Assembly: GCA_000333855.2 (NCBI GenBank)
Contig: CM007341.1
Coordinates: 206,676 to 270,675 of the forward strand
Reading direction: 5' to 3'
Source: Endotrypanum monterogeii
Taxonomy: Eukaryota > Euglenozoa > Kinetoplastea > Trypanosomatida > Trypanosomatidae
DNA: 64,000 nucleotides
The notes beneath the pieces are model-generated. The model did no database searches. It saw only the letters and a program-made list of their open reading frames with translations, and was not told where the DNA came from. Shown here piece by piece: positions 41,632-52,750 of this stretch; position 1 is the stretch's first letter; each line of letters opens with the position of its first letter. Position numbers and translations under genes: made by a program.

Positions 41632-43881
41632 ATGTTGAAGTTGTGCACTGAAAAGGCGAATCACCAGGCCCTCAAGGCCGTGTTGTGCGCTGTGTTTCTG
41701 CAGAAGCCGCTGGAGGTAGCACTGGGTAGCGCCTACAGCATACCTTACCTCGAGCTGCCCAAGTCGAAGACGCCCCTCTACAGCTGCAATGAGACAGCGC
41801 GGCTTCTATGGAGCACACAAACCGTGCAGTCGCCCGCTGATGACTCGCTAGAGGGAGAGGCGGAATGGCTCGAGTGGGAGGCAACCGTGCTGACACCAGC
41901 TTTGGCCCCTCTCTACACGCAGCGTCGCATCACAAGCGAGGCCGAGGATGCGCTGAGGAAGCTTGACACCACCATAAGGGAACACCACGGTGTCGTGGCT
42001 GTGGAGGGATCACCGTCGTCCAAGTCTTTCTTGGTTGACAGTGTTCTCTTCGCATCTCTTTTACCAGCGTTGTGCGACGGTGGGCTGCTTCCCGCCTCCC
42101 AGGCGGGTGAGGTTCCGCATTTGGTGAAGTGGTTCCAGGATTTCCAAGCCGACCACGAGGAGGTGATTGCCTCCGCATTTGACGCACTTTCGGTTCAGGA
42201 GTGCGGAGATTTCCTGCGAGTGCCACGCACCTATGAAGTGAGCCCCAAGAAGACGAAGACCTTCTTCTCGACAACCCCAATTTATTATGTGAACGCATCG
42301 CCGCATATAGGTCACGTGTACTCAACGCTCATCGTTGACGTGCTTGGTCGCTATCACCGGGTGAAGGGAGAGGAGGTGTTCGTGATGACAGGCACAGACG
42401 AGCATGGGCAGAAGGTGGCCGAGGCAGCAGCGAAGCAAGGTGTGTCCCCGATGGAGTTCACGACCAGCGTCTCGAATGAGTTCAAGCAGTGTTTTAAGGA
42501 GATGAACTACGACATGAGCTACTTTATCCGCACCACGAACCCGAATCACGAAAAGTTGGTGCAGGACATATGGAAGAAGCTGGAGGCCAAGGGGGACATC
42601 TATCTGGGCAAGTACGAGGGCTGGTACTCGGTGAGCGACGAGTCTTTTCTGACAGCACAAAATGTGACCGATGGCGTAGACAAGGACGGCAAGCCCTGCA
42701 AGGTAAGCCTCGAAAGCGGCCACGTTGTGACGTGGGTGGAGGAGGAGAACTACATGTTCCGTCTGAGTGCGTTCCGCGATCGTCTCCTTCAGTACTTCCA
42801 TGAGAACCCCAACTGCATCGTCCCCGAGTTCCGCCGCCGCGAAGTGATCAAGACAGTCGAGAAAGGTTTGTTTGACTTATCCATTTCCCGCAAACGTGAA
42901 TCTGTCTTAAACTGGTCCATCCCGGTCCCCGGTGATGAGCGGCACTGTATCTATGTGTGGCTCGACGCTCTCTTCAATTATTACACCGGTGCTCTTATCC
43001 GTGTCGCGCCTGACGGCACCGAGACGACAGACGAGGACCACCACGCACTGAACCGCTGGCCGGCCGACGTGCACGTCGTCGGCAAGGATATTCTGAAGTT
43101 TCACGCCATATATTGGCCAGCGTTTCTGATGTCCGCGGACCTGCCGCTGCCGCACCGGTTGGTGTCGCACGGCTGGTGGACAAAGGACCACAAGAAAATA
43201 AGCAAATCGCTTGGCAACGCATTTGACCCCGTGGAGAAGGCAGAGCAGTTCGGAACAGACGCGCTGAAGTATTTTCTGCTTCGTGAGTCAAATTTTCAGG
43301 ATGATGGCGATTACAGCGACAGGAATATGGTGGCCCGCCTCAACGGCGAACTCGCCGACACGCTCGGCAACCTGGTGTCGCGCTGCGTCGCACCGAAGAT
43401 CAACGTGGATGGCGTGTGGCCCCAACCTGCGGAGTACAACCAGAGCGACAAGACGCTGATTGCTTCGATCAACAACTTGGCCGGCACTGTGGATCACTAT
43501 TACTGTTTGCCTGACATCCAGCGTGTGCTGATTGCCATCTTCGACGTGCTCCGGAGTCTCAACGCCTATGTTACCGAGAATGCACCATGGAAGCTCATCA
43601 AGACGGATAAGGAGCGCCTTGGAACAGTGCTCTACGTGACGATGGAGGGACTGCGCATATGTGTGATGTTTCTTCAACCAGTGATGCCACAGAAGGCGGG
43701 GGAAATCATGGACGCGCTCGGGGTGCCGGAGGCACTGCGCACCGATGTGAAGAACTACCCGTTCGGCATCGTGCAGCCGGGGACGAAGATAGGCGGCTTG
43801 GAGGGACGCGTGATCTTTCAGAAGGTGGCACTCCCATCCGAGGAGGACACAGCGCCGGTGGGTAGCCAGAAGGGCGTGTAG
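41632..43881 (+). CDS. MetRS: Methionyl-tRNA synthetase, cytosolic type
   Basis: A 749-aa class I aminoacyl-tRNA synthetase, matching the length known for Leishmania MetRS. Residues 1 to about 205 form a GST-like N-terminal appendix. The catalytic domain starts near 215 with [15 protein letters not shown]; the HIGH signature is at 225-228 and the second signature KISKS at 522-526 ([12 protein letters not shown]). The methionine-type anticodon domain follows, with ENAPWKLIK. It charges initiator and elongator tRNA-Met. The trypanosomatid enzyme has been studied as a drug target. The frame runs 24 codons upstream to a TTG, but the ATG at 41632 follows the splice site. Confidence 0.97.
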   Translation: MLKLCTEKANHQALKAVLCAVFLQKPLEVALGSAYSIPYLELPKSKTPLYSCNETARLLWSTQTVQSPADDSLEGEAEWLEWEATVLTPALAPLYTQRRITSEAEDALRKLDTTIREHHGVVAVEGSPSSKSFLVDSVLFASLLPALCDGGLLPASQAGEVPHLVKWFQDFQADHEEVIASAFDALSVQECGDFLRVPRTYEVSPKKTKTFFSTTPIYYVNASPHIGHVYSTLIVDVLGRYHRVKGEEVFVMTGTDEHGQKVAEAAAKQGVSPMEFTTSVSNEFKQCFKEMNYDMSYFIRTTNPNHEKLVQDIWKKLEAKGDIYLGKYEGWYSVSDESFLTAQNVTDGVDKDGKPCKVSLESGHVVTWVEEENYMFRLSAFRDRLLQYFHENPNCIVPEFRRREVIKTVEKGLFDLSISRKRESVLNWSIPVPGDERHCIYVWLDALFNYYTGALIRVAPDGTETTDEDHHALNRWPADVHVVGKDILKFHAIYWPAFLMSADLPLPHRLVSHGWWTKDHKKISKSLGNAFDPVEKAEQFGTDALKYFLLRESNFQDDGDYSDRNMVARLNGELADTLGNLVSRCVAPKINVDGVWPQPAEYNQSDKTLIASINNLAGTVDHYYCLPDIQRVLIAIFDVLRSLNAYVTENAPWKLIKTDKERLGTVLYVTMEGLRICVMFLQPVMPQKAGEIMDALGVPEALRTDVKNYPFGIVQPGTKIGGLEGRVIFQKVALPSEEDTAPVGSQKGV

Positions 43882-44297
43882 GTCTACTCTGCCCCCCCGC
43901 CCCCCCGCCCCGCCCCCCCCTCTCCCCTCGACTCCCACTTAGTTGGTCCTAGCTCTCGCTTTCTCTGCTGCACCCGAAACTTCTGAGGTGACGGGGTCTG
44001 GGAGGGAGGGACACACACTCTTGATGTGGGCTACCGAGGAGGAGGATATTGGGGCTCCCTTATTCTTCTCTTGAGTGATTTGAGCACCACCTTTGGCTCT
44101 TCTTTAAACAAACAAAACATGAGCCACCACGACAACGACAGAAGGCGCTTTGAATATAAAAAGTTGGCGTGCTCGCATACCACTGACGTAGCAATACCAG
44201 AGGTGGTGTAGCACTGCAGAATGTTGGCAGCCAGGGCTTGGTGGTTTCCCGAACCAACGGGCGGTCCCGTACATGTCTGTATCATCCACGTGGATGT

Positions 44298-44476
44298 TAA
44301 TGTGTCGGTGTTATTAAAACACATCACTACTGTTTCGGGCGGCTCCTTGTCTAAGGGGGTAGGTGTTGAGTCACGTGGCGAATGACTTAGTTGACAGAGT
44401 TGATGAGAGTATACAAGTCGAGTGTGTATAGTGGGCTTCAGGAAGGAGGCCATACTGAGGTGGCTGGGCAGGTACT
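44298..44476 (+). repeat. 179-bp duplicate of 44779-44957 (probable assembly artefact)
   Basis: Each base from 44298 to 44476 recurs at a distance of 481, from 44779 to 44957. The copies lie on the two sides of the N gap, the pattern of two contig ends that overlap but were not merged. Confidence 0.85.
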
Positions 44477-44768
44477 CCTTATGGCGGCAATAACGGTAAT
44501 ATCCCTCATCACATGATGTCTCCGTCCCCGCACCCACAGATGGTGGGAATGGGAAACGAATACACGCCCCACATGCAGTCTTCCCCCTTTCCACAACCGC
44601 CACCACAGCAAGGGGGTAGTGTGAGCACACCCAACAGCATGACCCGTCGCGTTCGTACGCCTGGTCCATCAGGCATGGGACCACCCCCTCAGCAGCAGCT
44701 ACCGCCGCCGCCGCAGCAGCAGCCCTATTACGGTGGAAATCAGGGTGGAGGGATGGGCTACAACCCCA
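44468..44768 (+). pseudogene. 301-bp stray copy of the MKT1-like gene next to the N gap
   Basis: Matches 47695-47995 without a difference that I can see. It begins at the shared 9-mer GCAGGTACT and ends at the first N. The fragment encodes part of the Q/P-rich tail but has no start context or continuation. It is best read as a mis-joined contig end rather than a real pseudogene. Confidence 0.8.
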
Positions 44769-44778
44769 NNNNNNNNNN
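44769..44778. other. Assembly gap of 10 N
   Basis: Ten undetermined bases. The round number and the redundant flanks indicate a scaffold gap of arbitrary size. Confidence 0.98.
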
Positions 44779-44957
44779 TAATGTGTCGGTGTTATTAAAA
44801 CACATCACTACTGTTTCGGGCGGCTCCTTGTCTAAGGGGGTAGGTGTTGAGTCACGTGGCGAATGACTTAGTTGACAGAGTTGATGAGAGTATACAAGTC
44901 GAGTGTGTATAGTGGGCTTCAGGAAGGAGGCCATACTGAGGTGGCTGGGCAGGTACT
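44779..44957 (+). repeat. 179-bp duplicate of 44298-44476
   Basis: Right-hand copy. It continues into unique sequence (GCTTCAAGGCATGCGG), so this copy is likely the correct one. Confidence 0.85.
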
Positions 44958-47147
44958 GCTTCAAGGCATGCGGGGTTGTTGCCAGGTGCCGTGCGGTGTG
45001 CCTGTGGAGCAGGCAAGTCATTGGGGGAGTATCGTCGAGGTGGTGGTTGGGTGTGGAGTGTGTGTGTTTGTGCGGCTCACATAAAGTGTTCTATGACTCT
45101 ATCGACACGTTGGTGTGGAAGAAGGAGTGTGCTCGTTGGCAGGCCTCAGCCTACTCACTCTCCTGCGTTAGCGAAGCGTCCTTCGGTTTTTCTCAGTTTG
45201 AGTTCCCCTCCAATTTATATTTGGTGTCTGATAATTTTTATCATCACCCTTGTGCACACATACACACACACATACGTGTGGGCGTGTGTGTGTGATATCT
45301 CTGATAAAACGAAAATGAAAAGAGGTTGAGAGATCAGAACAGCAACGGCGACAACAAAAAAGTATACCATATCAAAGACACATTTTTAGACATACACGCA
45401 CGTGTCTTTTTGTCCGGTGCAATTGACTTGTCACTGGTTTTTTTTTTTTTGTGCACCGAAAGGCGAAGCAATCTGCTTTCCAAAGACACGACGCGTGCAT
45501 ACACATGCACACAATGCTGGAACCTGTTGGGCTGCTACGTGTGTGCCCTCTCAGAAAGCATCCTGGTGTTTGATGGTTTACGTGGAGGGTATTCTCAGTC
45601 GTCAAACTCCTTTGTGTATCCTTCCCCTTCCCCTTCCCCCTTTTCGCTCTCTCCGGCTTCAGCACCGAAAGGAGTTGCTGCCGTCCATTGTGCCTCGATT
45701 CACCAGGGTACACTGTCATGCAACTAAGCTTCTACCCGAGTGCTGGAAGCCCCACCCATGTGTGGTGCACGTTGCCCCTGACTATAAGATCGCCACGAGA
45801 CTTGTCGCGTATGTCTAGCATATGGATGCTCTGAGATTGCCTTTCCCGCACCCGTTTTGGACAGTACCTTTTTCTGTTGGCTACTCACATACTCCACCGC
45901 TGTGGGTGTGCTCAACTGTTGCCGTGGCCCTCTCCCTCCCCTCCCCTCCCCCCCTCCTCTCTCTCTCTCCATCAAGGTGTATGCGTGCGTGCAGAACGTC
46001 TCCATGGGAAGAGGTAGACAAGCTACCCACTGTTGCGCACATTCCGGCGGTGCTCGGCACCTTCAAAAGAAAGGGGCAAACAAAAGCGGGGTGCGACGGC
46101 TGTTGGTTTGCAGTGTCGGCGATAGGTGCTTTCTTACCTGCTACTCAATGGATAGGATATAAACATATATATACATATATACATTTTTTCGGAAACGGGG
46201 AAGACCGAATGGCATGGCCGATGGCGTAGATCATGCACGTGGCTATCCCTCTGAGGAGTGGCACGTGGAGACATCACTCCCCCTCCTTCCCCTCCCCCTC
46301 CCTTTTGTGTGTCTTCCCTCTTTTCTGTGGCTTCCCATCTACTGGTCACCACCACGACCACCATCACCTTTCAACGTACCGAGCGAGAGGAGATCGCTGC
46401 ACATATGTGTGTGTCAAGACAGTCGGTGGGAGTGGAGTTTACTGCCTCTCTCCCTCTCCATTGCGAAACGAAAAAAAAACAATATGAACAGTACGGCACA
46501 TGAGCTGACCTTTGGGTGCACTTTGTGCAGAGGGCTCTGATGATGGCGGGATCGAGCGACACTGCTAATTCGAGCAGACCTTCGCCTCTTTCTCCCTCTG
46601 TTCATTATCAATCTTTGCTTTCCCTTCGTCACACTTTTCCTATTCAGTGTGTTTTTTTTGTTTTCTCTGGCGTTAACTTCCTCCATCGCCTCTCCCTCTC
46701 TTTTTGTCCCTTCCCCCCTCCTCCACGTGCGCTGGTGTCCACTCATACAACTTTTTCGGCGTTCTATTCCCTTTTATGTTTTCGAATTGTGTGCTGTGGC
46801 AGCTAAGAAAAGCTTTCCGCACGGTTCTCTCCTTTCTTCTTTTTTTTTCTCTCTTCCCGCCTTCCTCTGTGTATGCGCGCCCGTGTGCGTGCTTTCCGTC
46901 GTTGCAGCACTACCTACTCGCCATCACTCGGTTTTCTGCACAAACTCGTATCCCCCCACCTTGCACACACACACAGAGGTAGACAAGGGAAGGAAAACTG
47001 AAAGGGGAGAGGGACAAGGACAGAGCGAGGCTCTCACTCAACGACGCACCGCACATTTTTTCTCTCCACCTCACACGCACACACACACACACACACACGC
47101 GCACACGGAAGACGCATAGGATTCCGTTCACCTCTTCCCCTTCCTTC

Positions 47148-47149
47148 AG
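47148..47149 (+). promoter_or_regulatory. Candidate spliced-leader acceptor for the MKT1-like gene
   Basis: CACCTCTTCCCCTTCCTTCAG: a compact pyrimidine tract with the AG here, 222 bases before the ATG at 47371. Another AG at 47210-47211 is possible. Confidence 0.45.
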
Positions 47150-47370
47150 CTAATTTCTCTACACTGATTACTTCATTTCTGACTGGTGTGCTTACGTGTC
47201 CACGTTGTTAACAGACACGCACGCACGCGCGCGCGCCATTCCCCCTCCCTCCCCGGCGTGACGCACAGAGGAGGCCCAGGCGGGGGGCTTTTGGCGAGAA
47301 GGGAGACCGCAAAACACACGCACACACAAAAAAAACACTCACGAAAGAAAAGGACAGGTCATAACTAGGT

Positions 47371-50300
47371 ATGCCGCCTCGTATGCACCGTGCTGGTGGT
47401 GGTCAGGGGTCCGCACCACAGCAACAGCAGGCACCGCCTTCACAGCAGCCGCTTCCGCAGCCACAGCAAGGCCCCCCACAGCATCAGCATCAGCAAGGGT
47501 ACGGTAACGGTGCAGGTGGACCTCAGTCGCATCTGCATGTATTTCACCACCACACGACCTACAACGACACCGGCCGTGGCGGGATGCCGCCGCCGCAACA
47601 CGGCGAAAACAGCGGATCAAATAACATGAACAACATGATGTACAGTGGTGGCGGTGGCGGTGGCAACCCGCCGACCTCGCCCATCTACGGCGGCGCAGGT
47701 ACTCCTTATGGCGGCAATAACGGTAATATCCCTCATCACATGATGTCTCCGTCCCCGCACCCACAGATGGTGGGAATGGGAAACGAATACACGCCCCACA
47801 TGCAGTCTTCCCCCTTTCCACAACCGCCACCACAGCAAGGGGGTAGTGTGAGCACACCCAACAGCATGACCCGTCGCGTTCGTACGCCTGGTCCATCAGG
47901 CATGGGACCACCCCCTCAGCAGCAGCTACCGCCGCCGCCGCAGCAGCAGCCCTATTACGGTGGAAATCAGGGTGGAGGGATGGGCTACAACCCCAATATG
48001 CGTGGTTCTGCTCCCCCACCACCGCAGCCGCACATGGAGCCGTCGCCGAGCTTCGTCAATAGCGGGTCACAGCAGCCACATCCAGGGATCATGCGCGGAG
48101 ATGGCGGCTATGGTCCCGATGTGGACAACAGTTCGTCTCCACAGAACAATGGCTATCGTGGCAGCCAGCCGCCGCCGCCTCCGATGCAGCAGCAGCAGAT
48201 GCACATGCACTCGCCTTCCACTGTGCCACCACAGCAGCATTACCAAGGAAACGGTGGCTATGGTGGTGGCCGTGGGATGGGCGGTGGTATGCAGAACCCA
48301 AATATGCAGATCCAATCCCCACCGCCGCCGCCGCCGCAGCAACAGCACATGATGGGGGCCGGTGTTGGCGCACCGAACAATTCCAACCGAGGCATACTGG
48401 GTCCGATGGGAGGCAACAAGCACATGCAACAAGGCCCGCCGCCCCCACCACAGCAGCATCCACAGCAGATGCCGCCCCTTCAACAGCAACAGCCTGGTAT
48501 GAACAGCAACTGGGGCTCGCCGCAGCCACCACCGGTGCATATGCAGCCGAACGCGTCTCCCTCTCCACAGGGCCAACCCCACATGGGTGGTATGCCATAC
48601 GGCGGTGGTGGGCCGGTGCCAATGGTGGGTCGGGGCCGTGTACCTGGCGCGCGCATGGGCGGCGGTGGTATGGGTCCAATGGGCAACAACATGGGCGCAC
48701 CACCACCACCGTTACCACAGCAGCAGCAGCAGCGCCAGCCACCGCAGCCGTCAAGTATGATGGGTGGTATGGGTGGTATTGGTGGTCCGCAGCAGCATAT
48801 GTCGGCGGTGGGTAACATGAATCCGTCAATGATGATGCCGCCGCCACCGCAGGGTGGACAAGGCTCCATCATCCAGCAAGGTGGGGGCGTCCCCCCTGGC
48901 ATGTACGCCGGGGGCATGGATCCCAACACGATCAGTGGAGACATGATGGGTGGCATGGGCGCTCCACCGATGCCGGGATACGCGGACGTCGATCCGCGCG
49001 GTGACCTCGCTACTCAGCAGCCCCTCTATGAGTTCCTCATGGGGAAGCGACTGCTGCGAAAGACAACGTTAAATACCTTCTTCCCTGAAGGCTACGATGC
49101 GAAGCGCGACGGGCGCATTACCATTGCGGTGGACGGCAATTACATGATCACCAACCTCCGCGCACAGCTGCAGCGCACCGATCCGCTGTGGTTCCTGCAC
49201 TCCTGTTTGCCTGATTATCTTCTGACCCTCGTGCATAGACACGTCGAGGAGATGCGCTCGAACAATTTGGAGCCGTTATGGGTGCTCAACGGCATTAGTA
49301 TCAACGGTGATGTGGAGGCGTTCCTGCCGAGCACCGACGAGCTCCACTCGCGCGATGCAGTGTGGTCGAAGCTGAACGAGGGAATAGAGCTCCCCACGCA
49401 AGATGAGATCACGGAGGCCTTCGAGACATCCTCGGCCGTCGGCGAGGACGTGGTGCGTGCTGTTCAGCGCTATCTCCGCACGGAGGAGAACGTTGTGTGC
49501 GTGACTGCACCGTTCCTCAATTGGTGCCAGATGTGCACCCTCCACAAAGAGGGTCTTGCGCACCTGCTGATGGGTCCTCCAGAGATGCTGATGGTGCCCT
49601 ACGATGACATGAAGGCTATTGCGGAGGTGAACTTGCAGAGTGGTGAGGTCGCCTACTATGATCGAGACGAGGTGCTGCGCGAGCTGTTTCCGCGCTACGT
49701 GACGGAGACGTCGACGGCTGCAGCCGGTGATCGCTTTCTCGACTTTGGCTTGCTCATCGCCTCGCACCCGGCCATCACGACTGCCCACGCGAGCGTGCAG
49801 CTGTCGACGCAGAGCATCTACGAGGAGCTGTCTACCCCCCATCCAAGCTTCAACACCCTTCGCGAGTTCATTGATCAATACGAGTACCCACAGAGTCAAA
49901 ACGAGCGCCCCAACCTCGAGAAATTGAAGCACTCAAAGGGCCGCACGTACATCCAGTACAGCCCCGTCTTCTCCAGCCAGGTTTCCTTCGACTCATCACT
50001 CGTTTACTTCAAGCGCATCCTAGATCCCAGCTTGACGAATGCGAACATGCCCAATAATCTCTCTGGTGTGTTCGGCTACCTAGTTCCGTTGTCCCTCTTC
50101 TACTTCCAGTTCACAGGTTTGCTGTCGGTCGGTCTCATGACCGCCGTCACTCAGCTCTACATCCGTGATGAGTTTCCCGTCGCCGACACGGAGGAGTACC
50201 ACCATTTGTTGCACCCTCTCATGGCACTTCGCGGACAGATCATCTCACAGATGGTCTCCCGCATCAAGCCGGATACGCACGGTCAGCGTCTCGGCAAGAT

Positions 50301-51534
50301 CTCATGGGTTCGGTGGTTCGACTCCATTCTCATGAGCGTTCTGCCCCCCGATCGTCTTATCGTATTGGATGAATGGAACCTGGAAGACTCTGGGGAGCTT
50401 GCCGGCGTGCCGGATGACCACCTCGAGAAGATCGACATGGCCATGGTACTGTCACCCAAGTCGGCGGCGATGTGCATCCCAGCACCGCAGCTGCCACCCA
50501 ACGCATCCCCCCGTGATGCACCGATTTTGTACCGCGGAAAAAAGGAAACCTTCTTCGCCATTCTGTTGAAGACCTTCGACTTTGTCGGCTACTTCTCTCA
50601 CACAGCGGACCCGATGGATGCGGCCGACCTGACAGCCGAATCAGCGCAGGTGGTGGGGCAGGGCCAACCAGCGAACGAAGGTCCGCCAAACGTTTCTGAT
50701 AGCGCAAGCGGACACCTTACGGACAGTACCGCGGACCCGTGTGCCGGCGAGCAGCGTGTTTTCTTCACGGCTTACCTTAGCATTTCTCTTGAGCACTGTC
50801 CTCAGGAGTTTCAGTGCGCTCTGGTGCGCTTCACTGAGCTTGTGCGCGTCAGCACTATCAACTCCGTCGCCTTCACCTGCGCCGACTCCATTGAGCTGAA
50901 CAGCGATGAGGACGGCGCGCTGGCCGACCCACCAGAGGTTTTACTGGCGACGCGTATTGCCTGCCTTGTGTCGGTGCCGTATCAGCAGCAGGTGGATGAG
51001 AAATCGCAGTTTGAATGGGCTCCGGTGTACAGCCGCCAGTTGTGTGCTTTCACCGTAATGTCGCGTGTCATGAACAGGAGTTTACGGGTCCTGACGGAGG
51101 CCATCGCTGCCGCACTGTTTCTTTCCGGGTTTAGTGACTGCTCTTTAGAGGACTACAACAGCATGACGCCACTGCTGCCTTTCGGCGACGTGCCCAGCTC
51201 ACTCGGTGGTCTGCTTCTGCATTATGTTCTCGTCTTCCCGCCTGACTATGAGGCGAATTGCCAGACACCGGAGGAGCGCTGTCACCTGCTAGAGACGAAG
51301 TTCAAAGCGATCCCAGACATTCAGACCCAACTGCGCCGCGTCATGGAGTTCACCTTCCATGCGCTCTACTTGCTCAACGTGTACATCCTGCGCGACCCGA
51401 GTATAGTGAGTTCAGCGGACCTTGTCGAGACGGATGTTGTAGCCAACGCACTCAACTTGCTGCACGAGAAGTGGGTTCTGCACCTCGACGGGCCGGCCCC
51501 GACGGACGTGCATGGGTATTTCGAATTCGAGTAG
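47371..51534 (+). CDS. MKT1L: MKT1-like post-transcriptional regulator (MKT1L) with prion-like N-terminus
   Basis: A 1387-aa protein. Residues 1 to about 545 are almost only Q, P, G, M, N and H, with runs of proline and glutamine, so they are disordered. From about 551 an XPG/FEN-type nuclease fold begins (PLYEFLMGKRLLRK, then ITIAVDGNYMITNL near 583), followed by the region where active nucleases have acidic active-site residues; here APFLNWCQMCTLHKEGLAHL lacks them, so catalysis is unlikely. The MKT1 domains fill the rest. Yeast Mkt1 and trypanosome MKT1 join PBP1 and other factors to stabilise mRNAs recruited by RNA-binding proteins; I recall the T. brucei long paralogue MKT1L beside MetRS and NOT1, as here. 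Part of the tail (47695-47995) is duplicated at 44468-44768 by an assembly error. Confidence 0.9.
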   Translation: MPPRMHRAGGGQGSAPQQQQAPPSQQPLPQPQQGPPQHQHQQGYGNGAGGPQSHLHVFHHHTTYNDTGRGGMPPPQHGENSGSNNMNNMMYSGGGGGGNPPTSPIYGGAGTPYGGNNGNIPHHMMSPSPHPQMVGMGNEYTPHMQSSPFPQPPPQQGGSVSTPNSMTRRVRTPGPSGMGPPPQQQLPPPPQQQPYYGGNQGGGMGYNPNMRGSAPPPPQPHMEPSPSFVNSGSQQPHPGIMRGDGGYGPDVDNSSSPQNNGYRGSQPPPPPMQQQQMHMHSPSTVPPQQHYQGNGGYGGGRGMGGGMQNPNMQIQSPPPPPPQQQHMMGAGVGAPNNSNRGILGPMGGNKHMQQGPPPPPQQHPQQMPPLQQQQPGMNSNWGSPQPPPVHMQPNASPSPQGQPHMGGMPYGGGGPVPMVGRGRVPGARMGGGGMGPMGNNMGAPPPPLPQQQQQRQPPQPSSMMGGMGGIGGPQQHMSAVGNMNPSMMMPPPPQGGQGSIIQQGGGVPPGMYAGGMDPNTISGDMMGGMGAPPMPGYADVDPRGDLATQQPLYEFLMGKRLLRKTTLNTFFPEGYDAKRDGRITIAVDGNYMITNLRAQLQRTDPLWFLHSCLPDYLLTLVHRHVEEMRSNNLEPLWVLNGISINGDVEAFLPSTDELHSRDAVWSKLNEGIELPTQDEITEAFETSSAVGEDVVRAVQRYLRTEENVVCVTAPFLNWCQMCTLHKEGLAHLLMGPPEMLMVPYDDMKAIAEVNLQSGEVAYYDRDEVLRELFPRYVTETSTAAAGDRFLDFGLLIASHPAITTAHASVQLSTQSIYEELSTPHPSFNTLREFIDQYEYPQSQNERPNLEKLKHSKGRTYIQYSPVFSSQVSFDSSLVYFKRILDPSLTNANMPNNLSGVFGYLVPLSLFYFQFTGLLSVGLMTAVTQLYIRDEFPVADTEEYHHLLHPLMALRGQIISQMVSRIKPDTHGQRLGKISWVRWFDSILMSVLPPDRLIVLDEWNLEDSGELAGVPDDHLEKIDMAMVLSPKSAAMCIPAPQLPPNASPRDAPILYRGKKETFFAILLKTFDFVGYFSHTADPMDAADLTAESAQVVGQGQPANEGPPNVSDSASGHLTDSTADPCAGEQRVFFTAYLSISLEHCPQEFQCALVRFTELVRVSTINSVAFTCADSIELNSDEDGALADPPEVLLATRIACLVSVPYQQQVDEKSQFEWAPVYSRQLCAFTVMSRVMNRSLRVLTEAIAAALFLSGFSDCSLEDYNSMTPLLPFGDVPSSLGGLLLHYVLVFPPDYEANCQTPEERCHLLETKFKAIPDIQTQLRRVMEFTFHALYLLNVYILRDPSIVSSADLVETDVVANALNLLHEKWVLHLDGPAPTDVHGYFEFE

Positions 51535-51968
51535 AGCGGGGGGAGGCGTTGAGGTGTGGGGGCTACACTTTACCACTCTGATGATGTGACACTGTCGTGG
51601 CGAGGAGGACGTCAGAGAGGTCGGGAGCCACGACAGGAGGGCGCTGCAGGGTTTCGTCAACGTCATTTATGCTCTCTTAGTCCTTCACCTTTCTCTGAGG
51701 CCTTGTGGGGTCTTGTCATTACCTCAGCGAAATGATCATCGTTGTAATGTTTCGCTTCTCCATTGCAAGGAATCGGCTACCGAATCGATCCTGAAGTTTG
51801 ACTGTACGTTCGTGTTTGTGTTTGTTGATGCGTTTCGGAGTTGTGTGTGTGTGTGTGTGTGTATGACTTGGTATGGTGGACGAGATCATTCGTCACAGTC
51901 TTCTGCGACTCTGTTGTTCGGAGTACATCACCATTACACTCTATTTTTTTTTTGTTTCCACCTACATT

Positions 51969-52018
51969 CACACACACACACACACAGACACACACAGACA
52001 GACAGACAGACACACACA
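51969..52018. repeat. (CA)n/(CAGA)n microsatellite
   Basis: CA units pass into CAGA units and back to CA. Confidence 0.9.
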
Positions 52019-52682
52019 TACCATTTTTCGATCTTATCGGTGTCGTTGTTCTACACTCCACATCCTTTTTTCTGGGGTTTTTCATTGTCTCCTAAATAGA
52101 CCCCCCTCCCCCCCTTCCTTCCCTCCCTCCCTCCTCCTCTCGTCTTCGCACTGAACATTTTATTTCGCCGCCTCGCATTTTTTTTTTCCTCCATTTCATC
52201 TTCACGTCACCATCCTTTTTTTTTCCCCCTCACCGGCGGCTGCGAAACTAGAGCATCGACGCGCAAGTTCTATGGAACAAAGGCATCGACGGTGGTTGCA
52301 GCAGAACAAAAAAAAGGATACTTGCTCTAGTAACCACCACCACTACCACAGTTGTCAACATGCGACTGCTTGCCTTCTCATGCAACACCATGCGCTGATT
52401 TACAGACGTAAAAACACTACGGAGCTTTGTACCCCCCCTTTGTTTTGCCTCGTTTTCACAGCAGAAAAAAAGAGGCTGTATATGGCGCACGTAAAACATA
52501 TCATGTATATGTATGTGCGCTCATTTTGTCGTGGATACGTGGAGACGCAAGTGCGTAGGGCTTTGAATTCATGTCTAGTACCAAGCGGTGCAAAGTAGAA
52601 AGTTTGAGGAAGGAAGAGGTGTGTGTGTGTATAAGGGGGGGGGAGCAAGTGTGAAGTGGGTAGGTCGAGACGCTGCGTGTTT

Positions 52683-52750
52683 GATATATATATTATATAT
52701 ATATATATATATATATCTGATTATATGTGTGCGTGTGTGTGTGTGTGTGC
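52683..52750. repeat. (TA)n and (TG)n microsatellites
   Basis: TA units with one small shift (52683-52717), then TG units from about 52731. Confidence 0.88.

Larger units (their letters stand above)
43882..47370 (+). other. Intergenic spacer, with an assembly gap
   Basis: This 3.5-kb stretch includes C runs just after MetRS, the duplicated and chimeric block at 44298-44957 (annotated separately), and C/T-rich sequence with CA repeats near 45256 and 47074-47098. Its true length is uncertain because of the gap. No real gene seen. Confidence 0.6.

Noticed and set aside
44513..44866. Open frame through the N gap
   Set aside because: It joins a stray copy of the MKT1-like tail to unrelated spacer sequence across undetermined bases.
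47339..48956. Several long minus-strand frames opposite the MKT1-like N-terminus
   Set aside because: They are shadows of the G/C-biased Q/P/G repeat region in other frames; composition is repetitive and no acceptor context exists on that strand.
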